Below are positions 45,888 through 55,392 of a stretch of 64,000 bases of DNA, piece by piece (positions within the stretch are counted from its first letter, which is position 1; the number at the start of each line of letters is the position of its first letter). The notes under the pieces are model-generated. The model was not told where the DNA came from. It ran no database searches and saw only the letters and a list, made by a program, of their open reading frames with translations. The DNA lies in the NCBI RefSeq assembly GCF_902497855.1, contig NZ_CABVHU010000003.1, positions 310,001 to 374,000 on the forward strand, written 5' to 3'. A program made the position numbers and the translations under genes. The DNA is from Pseudomonas fluorescens. Its GTDB lineage: Bacteria > Pseudomonadota > Gammaproteobacteria > Pseudomonadales > Pseudomonadaceae.

Positions 45888-48416
45888 ATGATTCGCCGTT
45901 CGCTGCGCCGTTCGTTACCTGTCGTTTTTGCCCTGATGTTTGCAGCGCCTGTGCTGGCCGCGCCTGCCGCCCAACAGACGCTGTTCAACTTTGTGCGCCC
46001 TGCCGACGTGGTCCAGGTGGCGACTCAGGACGCCAGCCTGCCGCAATCCAACGCCGAACAAACGGCCGAAGGCGAAGTGTTGCGTCGGGTGACGTTCAAC
46101 CCGGTGGCGCAGCCCACCTTGCGCCTGAGCCCGCAAACCGGTGCCTGGGACTGGTCGCAGTCGGGTTTCATGAGCCTGCGGATTCAAAACGCGATGAATT
46201 GGGCCGTGACCCTGTACGTCAAAATCCAGAGCAACGACGGCAAGACCCTGGTCAGTCGCGTCGATTTGCCGGCCGGCCCTGCGCAAACCTTGCTCGTGCC
46301 GCTGCAGCCGTTTACACCCTTGAGCCTGGGCATGAAAGCCGGGCCGCCGATGCCGATGACCTTTGACGGTCAGCGCGTATTGCTGGCCAGCAGCGCGGGT
46401 GAGCTGGAGCGCAGCCAGGTGGTGTCCGTGACCTTGTCGATGGATCAGCCGAAAGTCGCCCAGAGCATCCTGCTCGAGCGGTTCGGCGTGCAGGAAGGCG
46501 AAGCGGTGACCAAAGCGGCTTATGGCGGTCTGGTGGATGCTTACGGGCAGTCCACCCGCGCCAAATGGCCAGAGAAGATCGGCAATGACGAACAACTCAA
46601 AAGCGCTGCGGCCAAGGAACAGCAACAGCTGAAAACCTGGCTGGCCGAGCGTCAGAAGGCGTCGTTGGACAGGTTCGGAGGCTTGGATAAAGGCCCGGTC
46701 TTCAAGGCCAGTGGCTTTTTCCGCACCGAGAAACGCGACGGTCGCTGGTACCTGGTGACGCCAGAAGGGCATCCGTTCTACTCGCTAGGGGTCAACACCG
46801 TGACCCCGGACGTCAATCGGACCTATATCGCCGGACGCGAATGGATGTTCGAATCCCTGCCCAAACCCGATGAACGCCTGGCCAGCCACTACGGCGAAGG
46901 CGACAACCGCGGTGGGAATGGTGTCGATCAGGGCCGTGGCTACAACGCCGGTCGCTGGTACGACTTTTATGGCGCCAACCTGCAGCGCCTGTATGGCGAA
47001 CCTTGTGCCCTGGGCAGCGACACCAAGGCCGGTGTGGCCGAAGCCGCCAAGTCCGATGCGGTCGAAGCGACGGTCGCCAAGGCCGCTGAGCAACCCGTTG
47101 CCCCTGCGGCTACCGAGTCCAAGGCCGGAGTTGCCGAAGCCGCCAAGTTCGATGCCGTCGAAGCCACAGTCGAAAGAACGGCTGAACAGACTGTCGCCGA
47201 ACCTTGCAAAGCGCTGGTCGATGAAAAGCAATGGGCCAGCCACGCGCTTGACCGCCTGCAAGCCTGGGGTTTCAACACCGTCGGTAACTGGAGTGCTCCG
47301 GTGCTGGCCAACGCCGACCGCGTGCCATACACCTTGCCGCTGTCGATCGTCGGCGATTACGCCAGCATCAGCACCGGCAACGATTGGTGGGGGGGCATGC
47401 CCGACCCGTTCGACCCGCGGTTCGCCATGGCCACCGAACGTGCCGTGGCCATCGCAGCCCGCGACCACCGCGACGATCCGTGGCTGATCGGCTACTTCGC
47501 CGATAACGAACTGGCCTGGGCCGGTCCCGGCGACGACCCGAAAGCCCGTTACGCACTGGCCTATGGCACCTTGAAAATGACCACCGACGTGCCGGCCAAA
47601 CGCGCGTTCCTCAAGCAACTGCGGGACAAGTACCGCAACCAGGCGGGCCTGTCCAAAGCCTGGGGCATTGACCTGCCGGCCTGGGAATTGATGGAAGACC
47701 CGGGCTTCGTGCCGCCACTGCCGAGCGCTGAGCACCCGGAAATCGAAGCCGACTTCAAGTATTTCCAGAAGGTCTTCGCCGACACCTACTTCAAGACCAT
47801 TTCCGATTCGCTGAAGTGGCACGCGCCGAATCAGCTGTTGCTGGGCGGCCGCTTTGCCGTCAGCACGCCGGAAGCCGTGGCGTCCTGCGCCCAGTATTGC
47901 GACGTGTTGAGTTTCAACATGTATACCCTGCAACCGCAGGACGGCTATGACTTCGCCGCGCTGCGCAGCCTGGACAAACCGGTGCTGATCACCGAATTCA
48001 ACTTCGGCTCCGCGGATCGCGGCCCGTTCTGGGGGGGCGTGACGCAACTGGCCAAAGAAGAAGACCGTGGGCCGGCCTACGCGAACTTCCTCAAGCAGGC
48101 GATGAACGAACCGTCGATTGTCGGGGTGCACTGGTTCCAGTACCTCGATCAACCGGTGACCGGGCGTCTGCAGGACGGGGAGAACGGTCACTTTGGTCTG
48201 GTGGGCATCACCGACCTGCCGTTCCAGGGGTTCGTCGACAGTGTGCGCAAGAGCAACCTGGCGTTGGTCGAGCAACTGGGCAAGGAGGCCGGGAAGGCCA
48301 AAGCCGAGGCGGAGAAAGCCAGCCACGATGCCGAGGGCGGCAGGCAGGGCGATGCCGGCAAGGGACCGGGGCAGGGCGCTGGCAAGGCGGGTGGGCATTC
48401 GGCCGATGGCCATTAG
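45888..48416 (+). CDS. Exported beta-agarase-like glycoside hydrolase (clan GH-A fold)
   Basis: An 842-residue protein with a signal peptide (RRSLRRSLPVVFALMFAAPVLA). A beta-rich region covers about 30-220, then a TIM-barrel from FGVQEG to DIAL-type C-terminus. Candidate acid/base Glu541 is in YFADNELAWAG, and nucleophile Glu703 in PVLITEFNFG, the normal clan GH-A pair. A 64-residue Ala-rich insertion made of two 32-residue repeats interrupts the barrel (see 47025-47216). The C-terminal 40 residues are Gly/Ala/Lys-rich. P. aeruginosa PA1046 is the positional homologue. Substrate is not known; agarase is a family name only. Confidence 0.85.
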   Translation: MIRRSLRRSLPVVFALMFAAPVLAAPAAQQTLFNFVRPADVVQVATQDASLPQSNAEQTAEGEVLRRVTFNPVAQPTLRLSPQTGAWDWSQSGFMSLRIQNAMNWAVTLYVKIQSNDGKTLVSRVDLPAGPAQTLLVPLQPFTPLSLGMKAGPPMPMTFDGQRVLLASSAGELERSQVVSVTLSMDQPKVAQSILLERFGVQEGEAVTKAAYGGLVDAYGQSTRAKWPEKIGNDEQLKSAAAKEQQQLKTWLAERQKASLDRFGGLDKGPVFKASGFFRTEKRDGRWYLVTPEGHPFYSLGVNTVTPDVNRTYIAGREWMFESLPKPDERLASHYGEGDNRGGNGVDQGRGYNAGRWYDFYGANLQRLYGEPCALGSDTKAGVAEAAKSDAVEATVAKAAEQPVAPAATESKAGVAEAAKFDAVEATVERTAEQTVAEPCKALVDEKQWASHALDRLQAWGFNTVGNWSAPVLANADRVPYTLPLSIVGDYASISTGNDWWGGMPDPFDPRFAMATERAVAIAARDHRDDPWLIGYFADNELAWAGPGDDPKARYALAYGTLKMTTDVPAKRAFLKQLRDKYRNQAGLSKAWGIDLPAWELMEDPGFVPPLPSAEHPEIEADFKYFQKVFADTYFKTISDSLKWHAPNQLLLGGRFAVSTPEAVASCAQYCDVLSFNMYTLQPQDGYDFAALRSLDKPVLITEFNFGSADRGPFWGGVTQLAKEEDRGPAYANFLKQAMNEPSIVGVHWFQYLDQPVTGRLQDGENGHFGLVGITDLPFQGFVDSVRKSNLALVEQLGKEAGKAKAEAEKASHDAEGGRQGDAGKGPGQGAGKAGGHSADGH
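47025..47216 (+). repeat. Two 96-base coding repeats inside the glycoside hydrolase
   Basis: AAGGCCGGTGTGGCCGAAGC at 47025 recurs with changes at 47121, exactly 96 bases later. The encoded repeats start KAGVAEAAKSDAVEA and KAGVAEAAKFDAVEA. The flanks also share GAACCTTG (at about 46998 and 47199), as if the whole block were duplicated into place. Confidence 0.85.
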
Positions 48417-48436
48417 GCCTGAGACCGCGTTATCGT

Positions 48437-48521
48437 TCTTCGCGGGCAAGCCTCGCTGCTACGGGTGTTGCGCCGTGCAAGACATGCGCGAACTGTAGGA
48501 GCGAGGCTTGCCCGCGAAGGC
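48437..48521. repeat. REP inverted pair, reversed orientation
   Basis: TTCGCGGGCAAGCCTCGCTG comes first and TGTAGGAGCGAGGCTTGCCC second, the reverse of most pairs here. Confidence 0.87.
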
Positions 48522-48655
48522 GTCCGCCAAGACGCCATGAATCTCTGATCCATTCCACGGGCGATCGACCATCCGGCCCGCCCCTGTTCCCAAAAGCCTC
48601 AATGGCTGGAACAATGCGGGCCACTTTGTAATGCGTTTGTCCAAGGGAGTTGCGG

Positions 48656-49801
48656 GTGCTGATTCAGGGTTATTACGATCTAAAGTTCGAAGCGGTGCGT
48701 GAAGCGTTCGCGGCGTTGTTCGACGATCCCCAGGAGCGTGGCGGCGCGTTGTGCATCCAGGTCGGCGGCGAGACCGTGGTCGATCTCTGGGCGGGAAGTG
48801 CCGACAAGGATGGCTGCGACGCCTGGCACAGCGACACCCTGGCCAACCTGTTCTCCTGCACCAAGACTTTTACCGCCGTGACCGCCCTGCAACTGGTGGC
48901 CGAAGGCAAACTGCAGCTGGATGTTCCGGTTGCCCGCTACTGGCCCGAGTTCGCCGCCGCCGGCAAAGCGTCCGTGACCCTGCGCCAGTTGCTCTGCCAC
49001 CAGGCCGGTCTGCCGGCGCTGCGTGAACCGTTGGCGCCGGAAGCGCTTTACGACTGGCAAACCATGGTCGATGCCCTGGCCGCCGAGACACCCTGGTGGA
49101 CGCCGGGGGAAGGTCACGGTTACGCCGCGATCACCTATGGCTGGCTGGTCGGCGAGCTACTGCGGCGTGCCGACGGTCGAGGACCGGGCGAGTCGATCGT
49201 GGCGCGCGTTGCCAAGCCGTTGGGGCTGGATTTCCATGTCGGCCTGGCGGACGCTGAATTTCACCGCGTAGCGCACATCGCCCGTGGCAAGGGCAACGTC
49301 GGCGACGCCGCGGCCCAGCGCTTGCTGCAAGTGACGATGCGCGAACCGACGGCCATGAGCACGCGGGCGTTCACCAACCCGCCGTCGATCATGACCAGCA
49401 CCAACAAACCGGAATGGCGCCGGATGCAGCAGCCGGCGGCCAATGGCCACGGCAATGCCCGCAGCCTGGCCGGGTTCTACGCCGGCCTGCTCGATGGCAG
49501 CCTGCTGGAAAGCGACATGCTCGACGAGCTGACGCGCGAACACAGCCTCGGCGAGGACAAGACATTACTGACCCGGACCCGTTTCGGCCTGGGTTGCATG
49601 CTTGATCAGCCGGACGTCGCCAACGCGACCTATGGCCTTGGCCCCCGCGCCTTCGGCCATCCGGGAGCGGGCGGTTCCATCGGTTTTGCCGATCCGGAGT
49701 ACGACGTGGCCTTCGGTTTTGTGACAAACACCCTGGGACCGTACGTCTTGATGGATCCGCGGGCGCAAAAGCTGGTGCGGATACTGGCCACTTGTCTGTA
49801 A
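48656..49801 (+). CDS. Serine hydrolase of the class C beta-lactamase/EstB family
   Basis: A 381-residue hydrolase. The SxxK motif is SCTK with nucleophile Ser67 and Lys70. YxN-like Tyr is in GYAAITYGWLVGE, and a C-terminal GHPGAGGS stands at the KTG position. Such proteins are esterases or peptidases more often than beta-lactamases. There is no signal peptide, so it is cytoplasmic. GTG at 48656 is seven bases from AAGGGA; a TTG two codons earlier is the alternative. It matches PA1047 by position. Confidence 0.86.
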   Translation: MLIQGYYDLKFEAVREAFAALFDDPQERGGALCIQVGGETVVDLWAGSADKDGCDAWHSDTLANLFSCTKTFTAVTALQLVAEGKLQLDVPVARYWPEFAAAGKASVTLRQLLCHQAGLPALREPLAPEALYDWQTMVDALAAETPWWTPGEGHGYAAITYGWLVGELLRRADGRGPGESIVARVAKPLGLDFHVGLADAEFHRVAHIARGKGNVGDAAAQRLLQVTMREPTAMSTRAFTNPPSIMTSTNKPEWRRMQQPAANGHGNARSLAGFYAGLLDGSLLESDMLDELTREHSLGEDKTLLTRTRFGLGCMLDQPDVANATYGLGPRAFGHPGAGGSIGFADPEYDVAFGFVTNTLGPYVLMDPRAQKLVRILATCL

Positions 49802-49915
49802 AACCTGCTCAAGGGTTCCAGGGCCGGAACCCGAAGGCCTTTATGTTTTCAAAACGTCTGTTTATCCGGGTTGATCCGGCCAGATTTGTTCATTACTTCA
49901 TTTTGTGGAAATCCA

Positions 49916-51001
49916 ATGTCATCCAATAAAACCTTCGCCTTGGCCCTGTGCTTCGCCATCACCGGTTGCGCACAAACTCCACAAAATGATTCGGATGGCA
50001 GCAGCTGGTGGCCGTTCGGCTCATCGGACAAAGTTGCCGCCAAAGATCCAGCTCCGGCCCCTCTGAAACCTGCGGCAACCGCGCCGGTGGCCAAGGCTGA
50101 AAGCGCCAGCCCATGGTACTGGCCGTTTGGTTCCGAAGAGGTGCTCGATAAAAAACCGGAAGTAAAACCTGCAGCCAAACCTGTCGAGGTGGCCAAGGCT
50201 GAAGCCGATGCAGGGGGCAAATGGTGGTGGCCGTTCGGTGGCAAGGAACAAAGCACCGCCAAGGCCGTGCCGATGCCTGATCCAAAAGTCACCCAGGCCT
50301 GGCTCGACGACTACGAACCGCGTCTGCGCACGGCGATCAAGGACAGCAATCTGCAACTCGAGCGTCGTGAAAACGTGCTGGTGGTCATCGCGCCGGTAGA
50401 CGGTTCGTTCAACCCTGACCGTCCGGCCATGCTGCTGCCGGTGACCCTCGGTCCTTTCACCCGGGTTGCAAAAATCCTCGAAGTCGATCCAAAGACTGCC
50501 GTGCTGGTGCTCGGTCACAGCGATACGTCGGGCGCGGCACCGGCCAACGTGAAACTGAGCCAGGAGCGAGCCCAATCCGTGGCCGCGATTTTCCGCCTCA
50601 GCGGCCTGCAGCGTGATCGCCTGATGCTGCGCGGCATGGGCGGCGAAGCCCCGCGTGCTGCCAACGACAGCAATGAAGGTCGCGCCCTGAACCGTCGCGT
50701 GGAACTGCTGGTGACCCCACAGAACACCATGGTGGCGCTGCTGAGCAAGTACAACATGCCGGCGCCGGCGCCAATCCGCCTGGTCGCCGCCCAGGACGTC
50801 AAGCCAGTGGTCGCGCCCGTTACCCCAGCACCCGCGGCGAAGAAAGCCGATGTCCCTGCAGTGAAAAAGGCGCCGGCCAAGAAAGCTGCCAAGGCGCCAG
50901 CCAAGAAAGCACCGGCCAAGACTCCGGCGAAAAAGACCGCGCCGGCCAAGGCCGCAGCCGCCGACAAGAAAGTCGCCGCTGCCGATGCTGCAAAAAAGTG
51001 A
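49916..51001 (+). CDS. OmpA-family lipoprotein 3 with WPFG repeats and a cationic tail
   Basis: A 361-residue protein with lipobox AITGC (Cys18). The N-terminal linker has three W-rich motifs: WWPFG at 31-35, YWPFG at 68-72 and WWPFG at 104-108, each followed by a charged stretch. The OmpA domain comes next (GHSDTSGAAPANVKLSQERAQS, ALNRRVEL). The last ~75 residues are Lys/Ala/Pro-rich repeats (KKAPAKKAAKAPAKKAPAK), like histone H1 or AlgP. It precedes pdxH by 24 bases and corresponds to PA1048 by position. Confidence 0.88.
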   Translation: MSSNKTFALALCFAITGCAQTPQNDSDGSSWWPFGSSDKVAAKDPAPAPLKPAATAPVAKAESASPWYWPFGSEEVLDKKPEVKPAAKPVEVAKAEADAGGKWWWPFGGKEQSTAKAVPMPDPKVTQAWLDDYEPRLRTAIKDSNLQLERRENVLVVIAPVDGSFNPDRPAMLLPVTLGPFTRVAKILEVDPKTAVLVLGHSDTSGAAPANVKLSQERAQSVAAIFRLSGLQRDRLMLRGMGGEAPRAANDSNEGRALNRRVELLVTPQNTMVALLSKYNMPAPAPIRLVAAQDVKPVVAPVTPAPAAKKADVPAVKKAPAKKAAKAPAKKAPAKTPAKKTAPAKAAAADKKVAAADAAKK

Positions 51002-51025
51002 TTCGTTAACCAAAAGGAATGCGCC

Positions 51026-51670
51026 ATGACCAAGGGCCTGGCTGATATGCGTCGCGACTACACCCGGGACGGCCTGACCGAGGCGCAAGCCCCGGCCGAG
51101 CCGTTCGCGCTGTTCCACCAGTGGTTCGCCGACGCGGTGAAAACCGAACAGGCGCCGGTGGAAGCCAACGCCATGACCCTGGCCACCGTCGATCAGGACG
51201 GTCGGCCGCATTGCCGCATTCTGCTGCTCAAGGGGCTGGACGAGCAGGGCTTTACCTTTTTCACCAACTACGACAGCGCCAAGGGCCAGCACCTGGCGGC
51301 GAATCCGTTCGCCGCCATGACCTTTTTCTGGCCGGCCCTGGAGCGCCAGGTGCGCATCGAAGGGCGGGTGGTGAAGGTCACACCCGAGGAGTCCGATGCC
51401 TACTACCAAGTCCGGCCGCTGGGCAGCCGGCTCGGTGCCTGGGCTTCACCGCAAAGTCGGGTGATTGCCGATCGTGACGAACTGCAAGCCTTGCTCAAGA
51501 ACACCGAGCAACGCTTCAGCGACACTCAGCCGCACTGCCCCGAGCATTGGGGTGGCTATCGTCTGTTGCCTGAGCGCATCGAATTCTGGCAGGGCCGTCC
51601 GAGCCGTCTGCACGATCGCCTCAACTACCGTCTGGGCGCCAACTGGATTCTTGAACGTCTGGCACCCTGA
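51026..51670 (+). CDS. pdxH: Pyridoxamine 5'-phosphate oxidase
   Basis: A 214-residue FMN enzyme, the usual length, that oxidises pyridoxine or pyridoxamine phosphate to pyridoxal phosphate. FMN-binding stretches are [25 protein letters not shown] near 70-95 and RVEGRV-like RIEGRVVKV, with [11 protein letters not shown] in the middle. The C-terminal [21 protein letters not shown] is the conserved PdxH end. It follows OmpA 3 closely and may share its transcript. Confidence 0.97.
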   Translation: MTKGLADMRRDYTRDGLTEAQAPAEPFALFHQWFADAVKTEQAPVEANAMTLATVDQDGRPHCRILLLKGLDEQGFTFFTNYDSAKGQHLAANPFAAMTFFWPALERQVRIEGRVVKVTPEESDAYYQVRPLGSRLGAWASPQSRVIADRDELQALLKNTEQRFSDTQPHCPEHWGGYRLLPERIEFWQGRPSRLHDRLNYRLGANWILERLAP

Positions 51671-51675
51671 GCAGT

Positions 51676-51912
51676 CTACCGACCGGGATAGCCTGTCGCA
51701 GCGGCCTCCAGCCACTGGGGCAGGTCTCGACGCTTGATCTTCTGCGTCTTGGCGTTTGCCAATTGCTGGAGCATGAAGGCTTTTTTATGCTTGTCGCTAC
51801 CCGCCAGGGCCAACGCCAGGTCGCGGTCCATCCAGCGTTTGATCCGCACGTACAGCCACCAATGGAAGTACAGACCGGCGACAGTGGTGACGACAATGAT
51901 GAAGTAATCCAT
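51676..51912 (-). CDS. Small single-span membrane protein, unknown function
   Basis: A 78-residue protein. The N-terminus MDYFIIVVTTVAGLYFHWWLYVRI is one membrane helix, followed by a positively charged soluble tail (KRWMDRDLALALAGSDKHKKAFM). It is convergent with pdxH, with five bases between the stops. No family is recognised. Confidence 0.75.
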   Translation of the reverse strand: MDYFIIVVTTVAGLYFHWWLYVRIKRWMDRDLALALAGSDKHKKAFMLQQLANAKTQKIKRRDLPQWLEAAATGYPGR

Positions 51913-52082
51913 GACAATCCTTGAGTCAGAGGGGCAGATCCCGCAATTTGCCGCTACTGTGTGGTGAGTTCGCGAAAGGCGTCTGTACCGGAACTGAATG
52001 AAACCAATTTTATCCGGGTGATGCGGTGACAGGCGTCAAGCTGCGGAGTTTAATGAATACCTGTCTTTTTGGAGTTGATGCT

Positions 52083-52547
52083 ATGCGTAAGTCTGTTCTG
52101 TTGGTTGCTTCCTTTTCCACCATGGCGATGTTGCTCACTGGCTGCCAATCGAACCTGACCGGTGACTCTTACTCCCGTGACGAAGCGCGTCGTGTACAGA
52201 CGATTCGCATGGGCACCATTGAAGCATTGCGTCCGGTAAAAATCGAAGGCACCAAGACCCCGATCGGCGGCGCCGCGGGCGCAGTCGTGGGCGGTGTCGG
52301 CGGTAGCGCCATCGGCGGCGGTCGCGGCAGTATTGTCGCCGCGGTCATCGGCGCCGTGGCGGGTGGTCTGCTCGGCTCCGCTACCGAAGAAGGCCTGACT
52401 CGCACCCAGGGTGTAGAAATCACCGTCCGTGAAGACGACGGCAGCATGCGCGCCTACGTGCAACAGGTTCAGGAAAACGAAGTGTTCCGTGTCGGCGAAC
52501 GTGTGCGGATTGCCACGGTGGATGGTACGAGCCGCGTTTCGCACTAA
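52083..52547 (+). CDS. SlyB-like glycine-zipper outer-membrane lipoprotein
   Basis: A 154-residue lipoprotein (lipobox LLTGC, Cys21). Residues about 60-105 are a glycine-zipper hairpin (PIGGAAGAVVGGVGGSAIGGG...GAVAGGLLGSATEEG), which packs in the outer membrane. The C-terminus is a small beta domain (ITVREDDGSMRAYVQ). SlyB-type proteins help outer-membrane stability under envelope stress. The ATG at 52083 sets the signal peptide; a longer frame upstream lacks one. Confidence 0.9.
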   Translation: MRKSVLLVASFSTMAMLLTGCQSNLTGDSYSRDEARRVQTIRMGTIEALRPVKIEGTKTPIGGAAGAVVGGVGGSAIGGGRGSIVAAVIGAVAGGLLGSATEEGLTRTQGVEITVREDDGSMRAYVQQVQENEVFRVGERVRIATVDGTSRVSH

Positions 52548-52565
52548 GCGGAATAAGGCAAAAGA

Positions 52566-52602
52566 AAACCCCGATCAGGTGAACTGGTCGGGGTTTTTTT
52601 TG
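52566..52602 (+). terminator. Rho-independent terminator of the SlyB-like gene
   Basis: AAAACCCCGA pairs with TCGGGGTTTT, followed by extra T residues, 18 bases after the stop. Confidence 0.9.
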
Positions 52603-52612
52603 GATACAACCT

Positions 52613-52710
52613 GTAGGAGCTGGCTTGTCGGATCGCCGCACCGCAGCGAAGGCGTTTTCATAGGCGATGCAAGGCTTAAGGCCGCCTTCGCTGGCAAGCC
52701 AGCTCCTACA
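52613..52710. repeat. REP inverted pair with a small insertion in the head
   Basis: The head TGTAGGAGCTGGCTTG is interrupted by TCGGATCGCCGCACCGC before GCGAAGG. The tail (CGCTGGCAAGCCAGCTCCTA) is intact. The same TCGGATCGCCGC block is in the last unit of the array at 23240. Confidence 0.88.
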
Positions 52711-52749
52711 GTGGATCTTTGTTGGACTTAGGATTCGTGTACGCCCGGA

Positions 52750-53925
52750 TCAACTTCTCTTGCGACTCGCCACCGCCGTCACCCCATACCCGATCACCGC
52801 CGCCAGTATCGACCCCGTCAAAATCCCCATCCGATCCATCCCGGCGTATTCGCTGGCCCCCGGCACAAACGCCAGGGAGCCGACAAACAAACTCATGGTG
52901 AAACCGATGCCGCAGAGGATCGCCACGCCCAGTACCTGACCCCAGTTGGCGCCTTGGGGCAGGGCGGCGATGCCGATTTTCACCGCCAGCCAGGTCAGGC
53001 CGAACACGCCCAGCATCTTGCCCAGCAGCAGGCCGACCGCGATGCCCATCGGCACATCGTGGGTGAAGTTTTCGACGGTGACCCCGCTCAGGGACAGGCC
53101 GGCGTTGGCGAAGGCGAACAGCGGCAGGATGCCGTAGGCCACCCAGGGATGCAGGGCGTGTTCCAGGGTCAGCAGCGGCGAAGGTTCGGCATTCCTGGTG
53201 CGAAGCGGAATGCAGAAGGCCAGGGTCACGCCGGCCAGTGTCGCGTGAACGCCGCTCTTGAGGACGCAGACCCACAGGATCAGACCGATGATCATGTACG
53301 GCCCGAGCTTGACCACGCCGAGCCGGTTCATCGCGATCAGCGCCGCGATGCAGGCTGCCGCCAGCGCCAGTGACAGCGTCGACAGAGCACCTGAATAGAA
53401 AATCGCGATGACGATGATGGCGCCGAGGTCGTCAATGATCGCCAGGGTCATCAGGAACAGTTTCAGCGACACCGGCACCCGCTTGCCCAGCAGGGCGAGC
53501 ACGCCGAGGGCGAAGGCGATATCGGTGGCCATCGGAATGGCCCAGCCACTGAGGGCTGGCGGGTTATCCCGATTGAGAAACCAGTAGATCAGCGCCGGCA
53601 CTACCATGCCGCCAATGGCGGCCGCGCCGGGCAGGACGATCTGTGATGGCCGGGACAGTTGGCCGTCGAGCACTTCGCGCTTCACTTCCAGGCCGATCAG
53701 CAGGAAAAACAAGGCCATCAGACCGTCGTTGATCCACAGCAGCAAGGGCTTGGCGATTTTCAGGGCGCCGATCTGGGCGACCACAGGGGTGTCCAGCAGG
53801 CCGTTATAGAGCCATGACAGCGGGGAGTTGTTGATGATCAAAGCCAGGGCTGCAGCGGCGATCAATAACAGACCGCTGGCAGCTTCCAACTGAAAGAAAC
53901 GCGTGAAAGTGCTACGCAGAGGCAA
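52750..53925 (-). CDS. nhaA: Na+/H+ antiporter NhaA
   Basis: A 391-residue antiporter with about 12 membrane segments. The ion site residues D165 and D166 (AIIDDLGAI) and D135 (ATDIAFALG) are present, and [14 protein letters not shown] is the N-terminal NhaA motif. It exchanges Na+ for H+ under sodium or alkaline stress. The start is a TTG at 53925, supported by GGAG seven bases upstream; the nearest ATG is out of frame. A REP pair follows its stop. Confidence 0.94.
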   Translation of the reverse strand: MPLRSTFTRFFQLEAASGLLLIAAAALALIINNSPLSWLYNGLLDTPVVAQIGALKIAKPLLLWINDGLMALFFLLIGLEVKREVLDGQLSRPSQIVLPGAAAIGGMVVPALIYWFLNRDNPPALSGWAIPMATDIAFALGVLALLGKRVPVSLKLFLMTLAIIDDLGAIIVIAIFYSGALSTLSLALAAACIAALIAMNRLGVVKLGPYMIIGLILWVCVLKSGVHATLAGVTLAFCIPLRTRNAEPSPLLTLEHALHPWVAYGILPLFAFANAGLSLSGVTVENFTHDVPMGIAVGLLLGKMLGVFGLTWLAVKIGIAALPQGANWGQVLGVAILCGIGFTMSLFVGSLAFVPGASEYAGMDRMGILTGSILAAVIGYGVTAVASRKRS

Positions 53926-54163
53926 GGTCGCTCTCCATCGATGGATTCAAAAGGTGGCACACCCTAACCCGTACCGTTAGTTGTTAAAACAAAAGTTATA
54001 TTCTTTTTTGTTATATAGCGTTGCAAGGTTAATGGCCAACACGGAGCTGAGCCTAGCAGTTGCCGGCTGTATTGAACCTCAGCTGTATCTGTGCGTGATG
54101 TAGGATTCTTCCTAAGCTTGTCAATTGAGCCTTGCCAGAGGCCGACTCGACGAGAAAACCACC
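53926..54163. other. Divergent non-coding region between nhaA and the cysteine-synthase-like gene
   Basis: 238 bases. An AT-rich patch around 53985-54025 includes two copies of GTTATAT 17 bases apart, a likely promoter area for nhaA. Nothing else is recognised. Confidence 0.45.
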
Positions 54164-55258
54164 ATGAGCGACAACCGACAGTGGGCCCGCGAAGCCATCC
54201 GGATCATCGAAGCCGATTTCCAGCGCAGTGCCGACACCCACCTGATCCCGTTGCCGCTGCCGGGTTTGCCAGGCATCGAACTGTATTTCAAGGACGAATC
54301 AAGTCATCCCACCGGTAGCCTGAAACACCGGTTGGCGCGCTCGTTGTTCCTCTATGCACTGTGTAACGGCTGGCTCAAGCCCGGTGCGCCGGTGATCGAG
54401 GCGTCCAGTGGTTCGACGGCGATTTCCGAAGCGTATTTCGCCCGTTTGCTGGGTTTGCCATTCATCGCGGTGATGCCCGCGAGCACTTCCATAGAGAAGA
54501 TCGAGCAGATCGGCTTCTACGGCGGCCAGAGTCATCTGGTCGACGATCCGACCCGGATCTATGCCGAATCCGAACGCCTGGCGCGCGAGCACGACGGGCA
54601 TTTCATCGATCAGTTCACCTACGCCGAGCGCGCCACTGATTGGCGGGCGAACAACAACATCGCAGAATCGATCTTCCAGCAGATGCGTTTCGAACAGCAT
54701 CCCGAACCGAGCTGGCTGATATCCAGCCCCGGTACTGGCGGCACCACGGCGACCCTCGGTCGTTACGTGCGTTATCGTCAGCATTGCACCCGCGTGCTCT
54801 GTGCCGATGCCGAGCGTTCGGTGTTTTTCGATTACTACCTGACGGGCGACGCCAGCCTGCGCCTGGATCACGGTTCGCGGATTGAAGGCATCGGTCGGCC
54901 CCGGGTGGAAGCGTCGTTTTTGCCCAAGGTGATCGATGCGATGGTCAAAGTGCCGGACGCCCTGTCACTGGCGGCCATGCATTACCTGGCGCAGCGTTTG
55001 GGACGTCGTGTGGGCGGATCGAGCGGGACCAACCTGATCGGCGCCTTGATGGCTGCCCGGCAGATGGTAGAGGCGGGGGAGTCGGGGTCGATCGTGGCGA
55101 TTCTGTGTGATGGCGGCGAACGTTACGCGACCACCTATTACGATCAGGATTGGCTCAAGGCCCAGGGGTACGAATTGAGCGGTTTGATAGACGCGGTGGC
55201 GGCGAGCGTCGAGCGCGGCGAACCGCTGCCGGACACTATTCTCCGCGCCAATATCTAA
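54164..55258 (+). CDS. PLP-dependent cysteine synthase family protein
   Basis: A 364-residue fold type II PLP enzyme. Lys54 in [10 protein letters not shown] binds PLP, SSGSTA at 81-86 is the substrate loop in place of the usual SGNTG, and [13 protein letters not shown] grips the phosphate. The SSGTN motif near the C-terminus also contacts PLP. It differs from CysK and CysM, and resembles PA1061. D-cysteine desulfhydrase-like or other beta-elimination chemistry is possible. The ATG at 54164 is the start of similarity. Confidence 0.85.
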   Translation: MSDNRQWAREAIRIIEADFQRSADTHLIPLPLPGLPGIELYFKDESSHPTGSLKHRLARSLFLYALCNGWLKPGAPVIEASSGSTAISEAYFARLLGLPFIAVMPASTSIEKIEQIGFYGGQSHLVDDPTRIYAESERLAREHDGHFIDQFTYAERATDWRANNNIAESIFQQMRFEQHPEPSWLISSPGTGGTTATLGRYVRYRQHCTRVLCADAERSVFFDYYLTGDASLRLDHGSRIEGIGRPRVEASFLPKVIDAMVKVPDALSLAAMHYLAQRLGRRVGGSSGTNLIGALMAARQMVEAGESGSIVAILCDGGERYATTYYDQDWLKAQGYELSGLIDAVAASVERGEPLPDTILRANI

Positions 55259-55273
55259 GCTCGACACAACCCC

Positions 55274-55364
55274 TGTAGGAGCGAGGCTTGCCCGCGAAGA
55301 ACGATAATGCGGTCTTCCAGATAGACCCCGTCATCGTTCTTCGCGGGCAAGCCTCGCTCCTACA
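55274..55364. repeat. REP inverted pair
   Basis: TGTAGGAGCGAGGCTTGCCC at 55274 and its inverse ending at 55364, between convergent genes. Confidence 0.9.
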
Positions 55365-55392
55365 AGGAAATGTGTCGATCGCGGGTTTTTGT

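Noticed and set aside
48650..49801. AmpC-type beta-lactamase
   Set aside because: It has no signal peptide and the C-terminal KTG box is GHPGAG, so it is better described as an EstB-like esterase.
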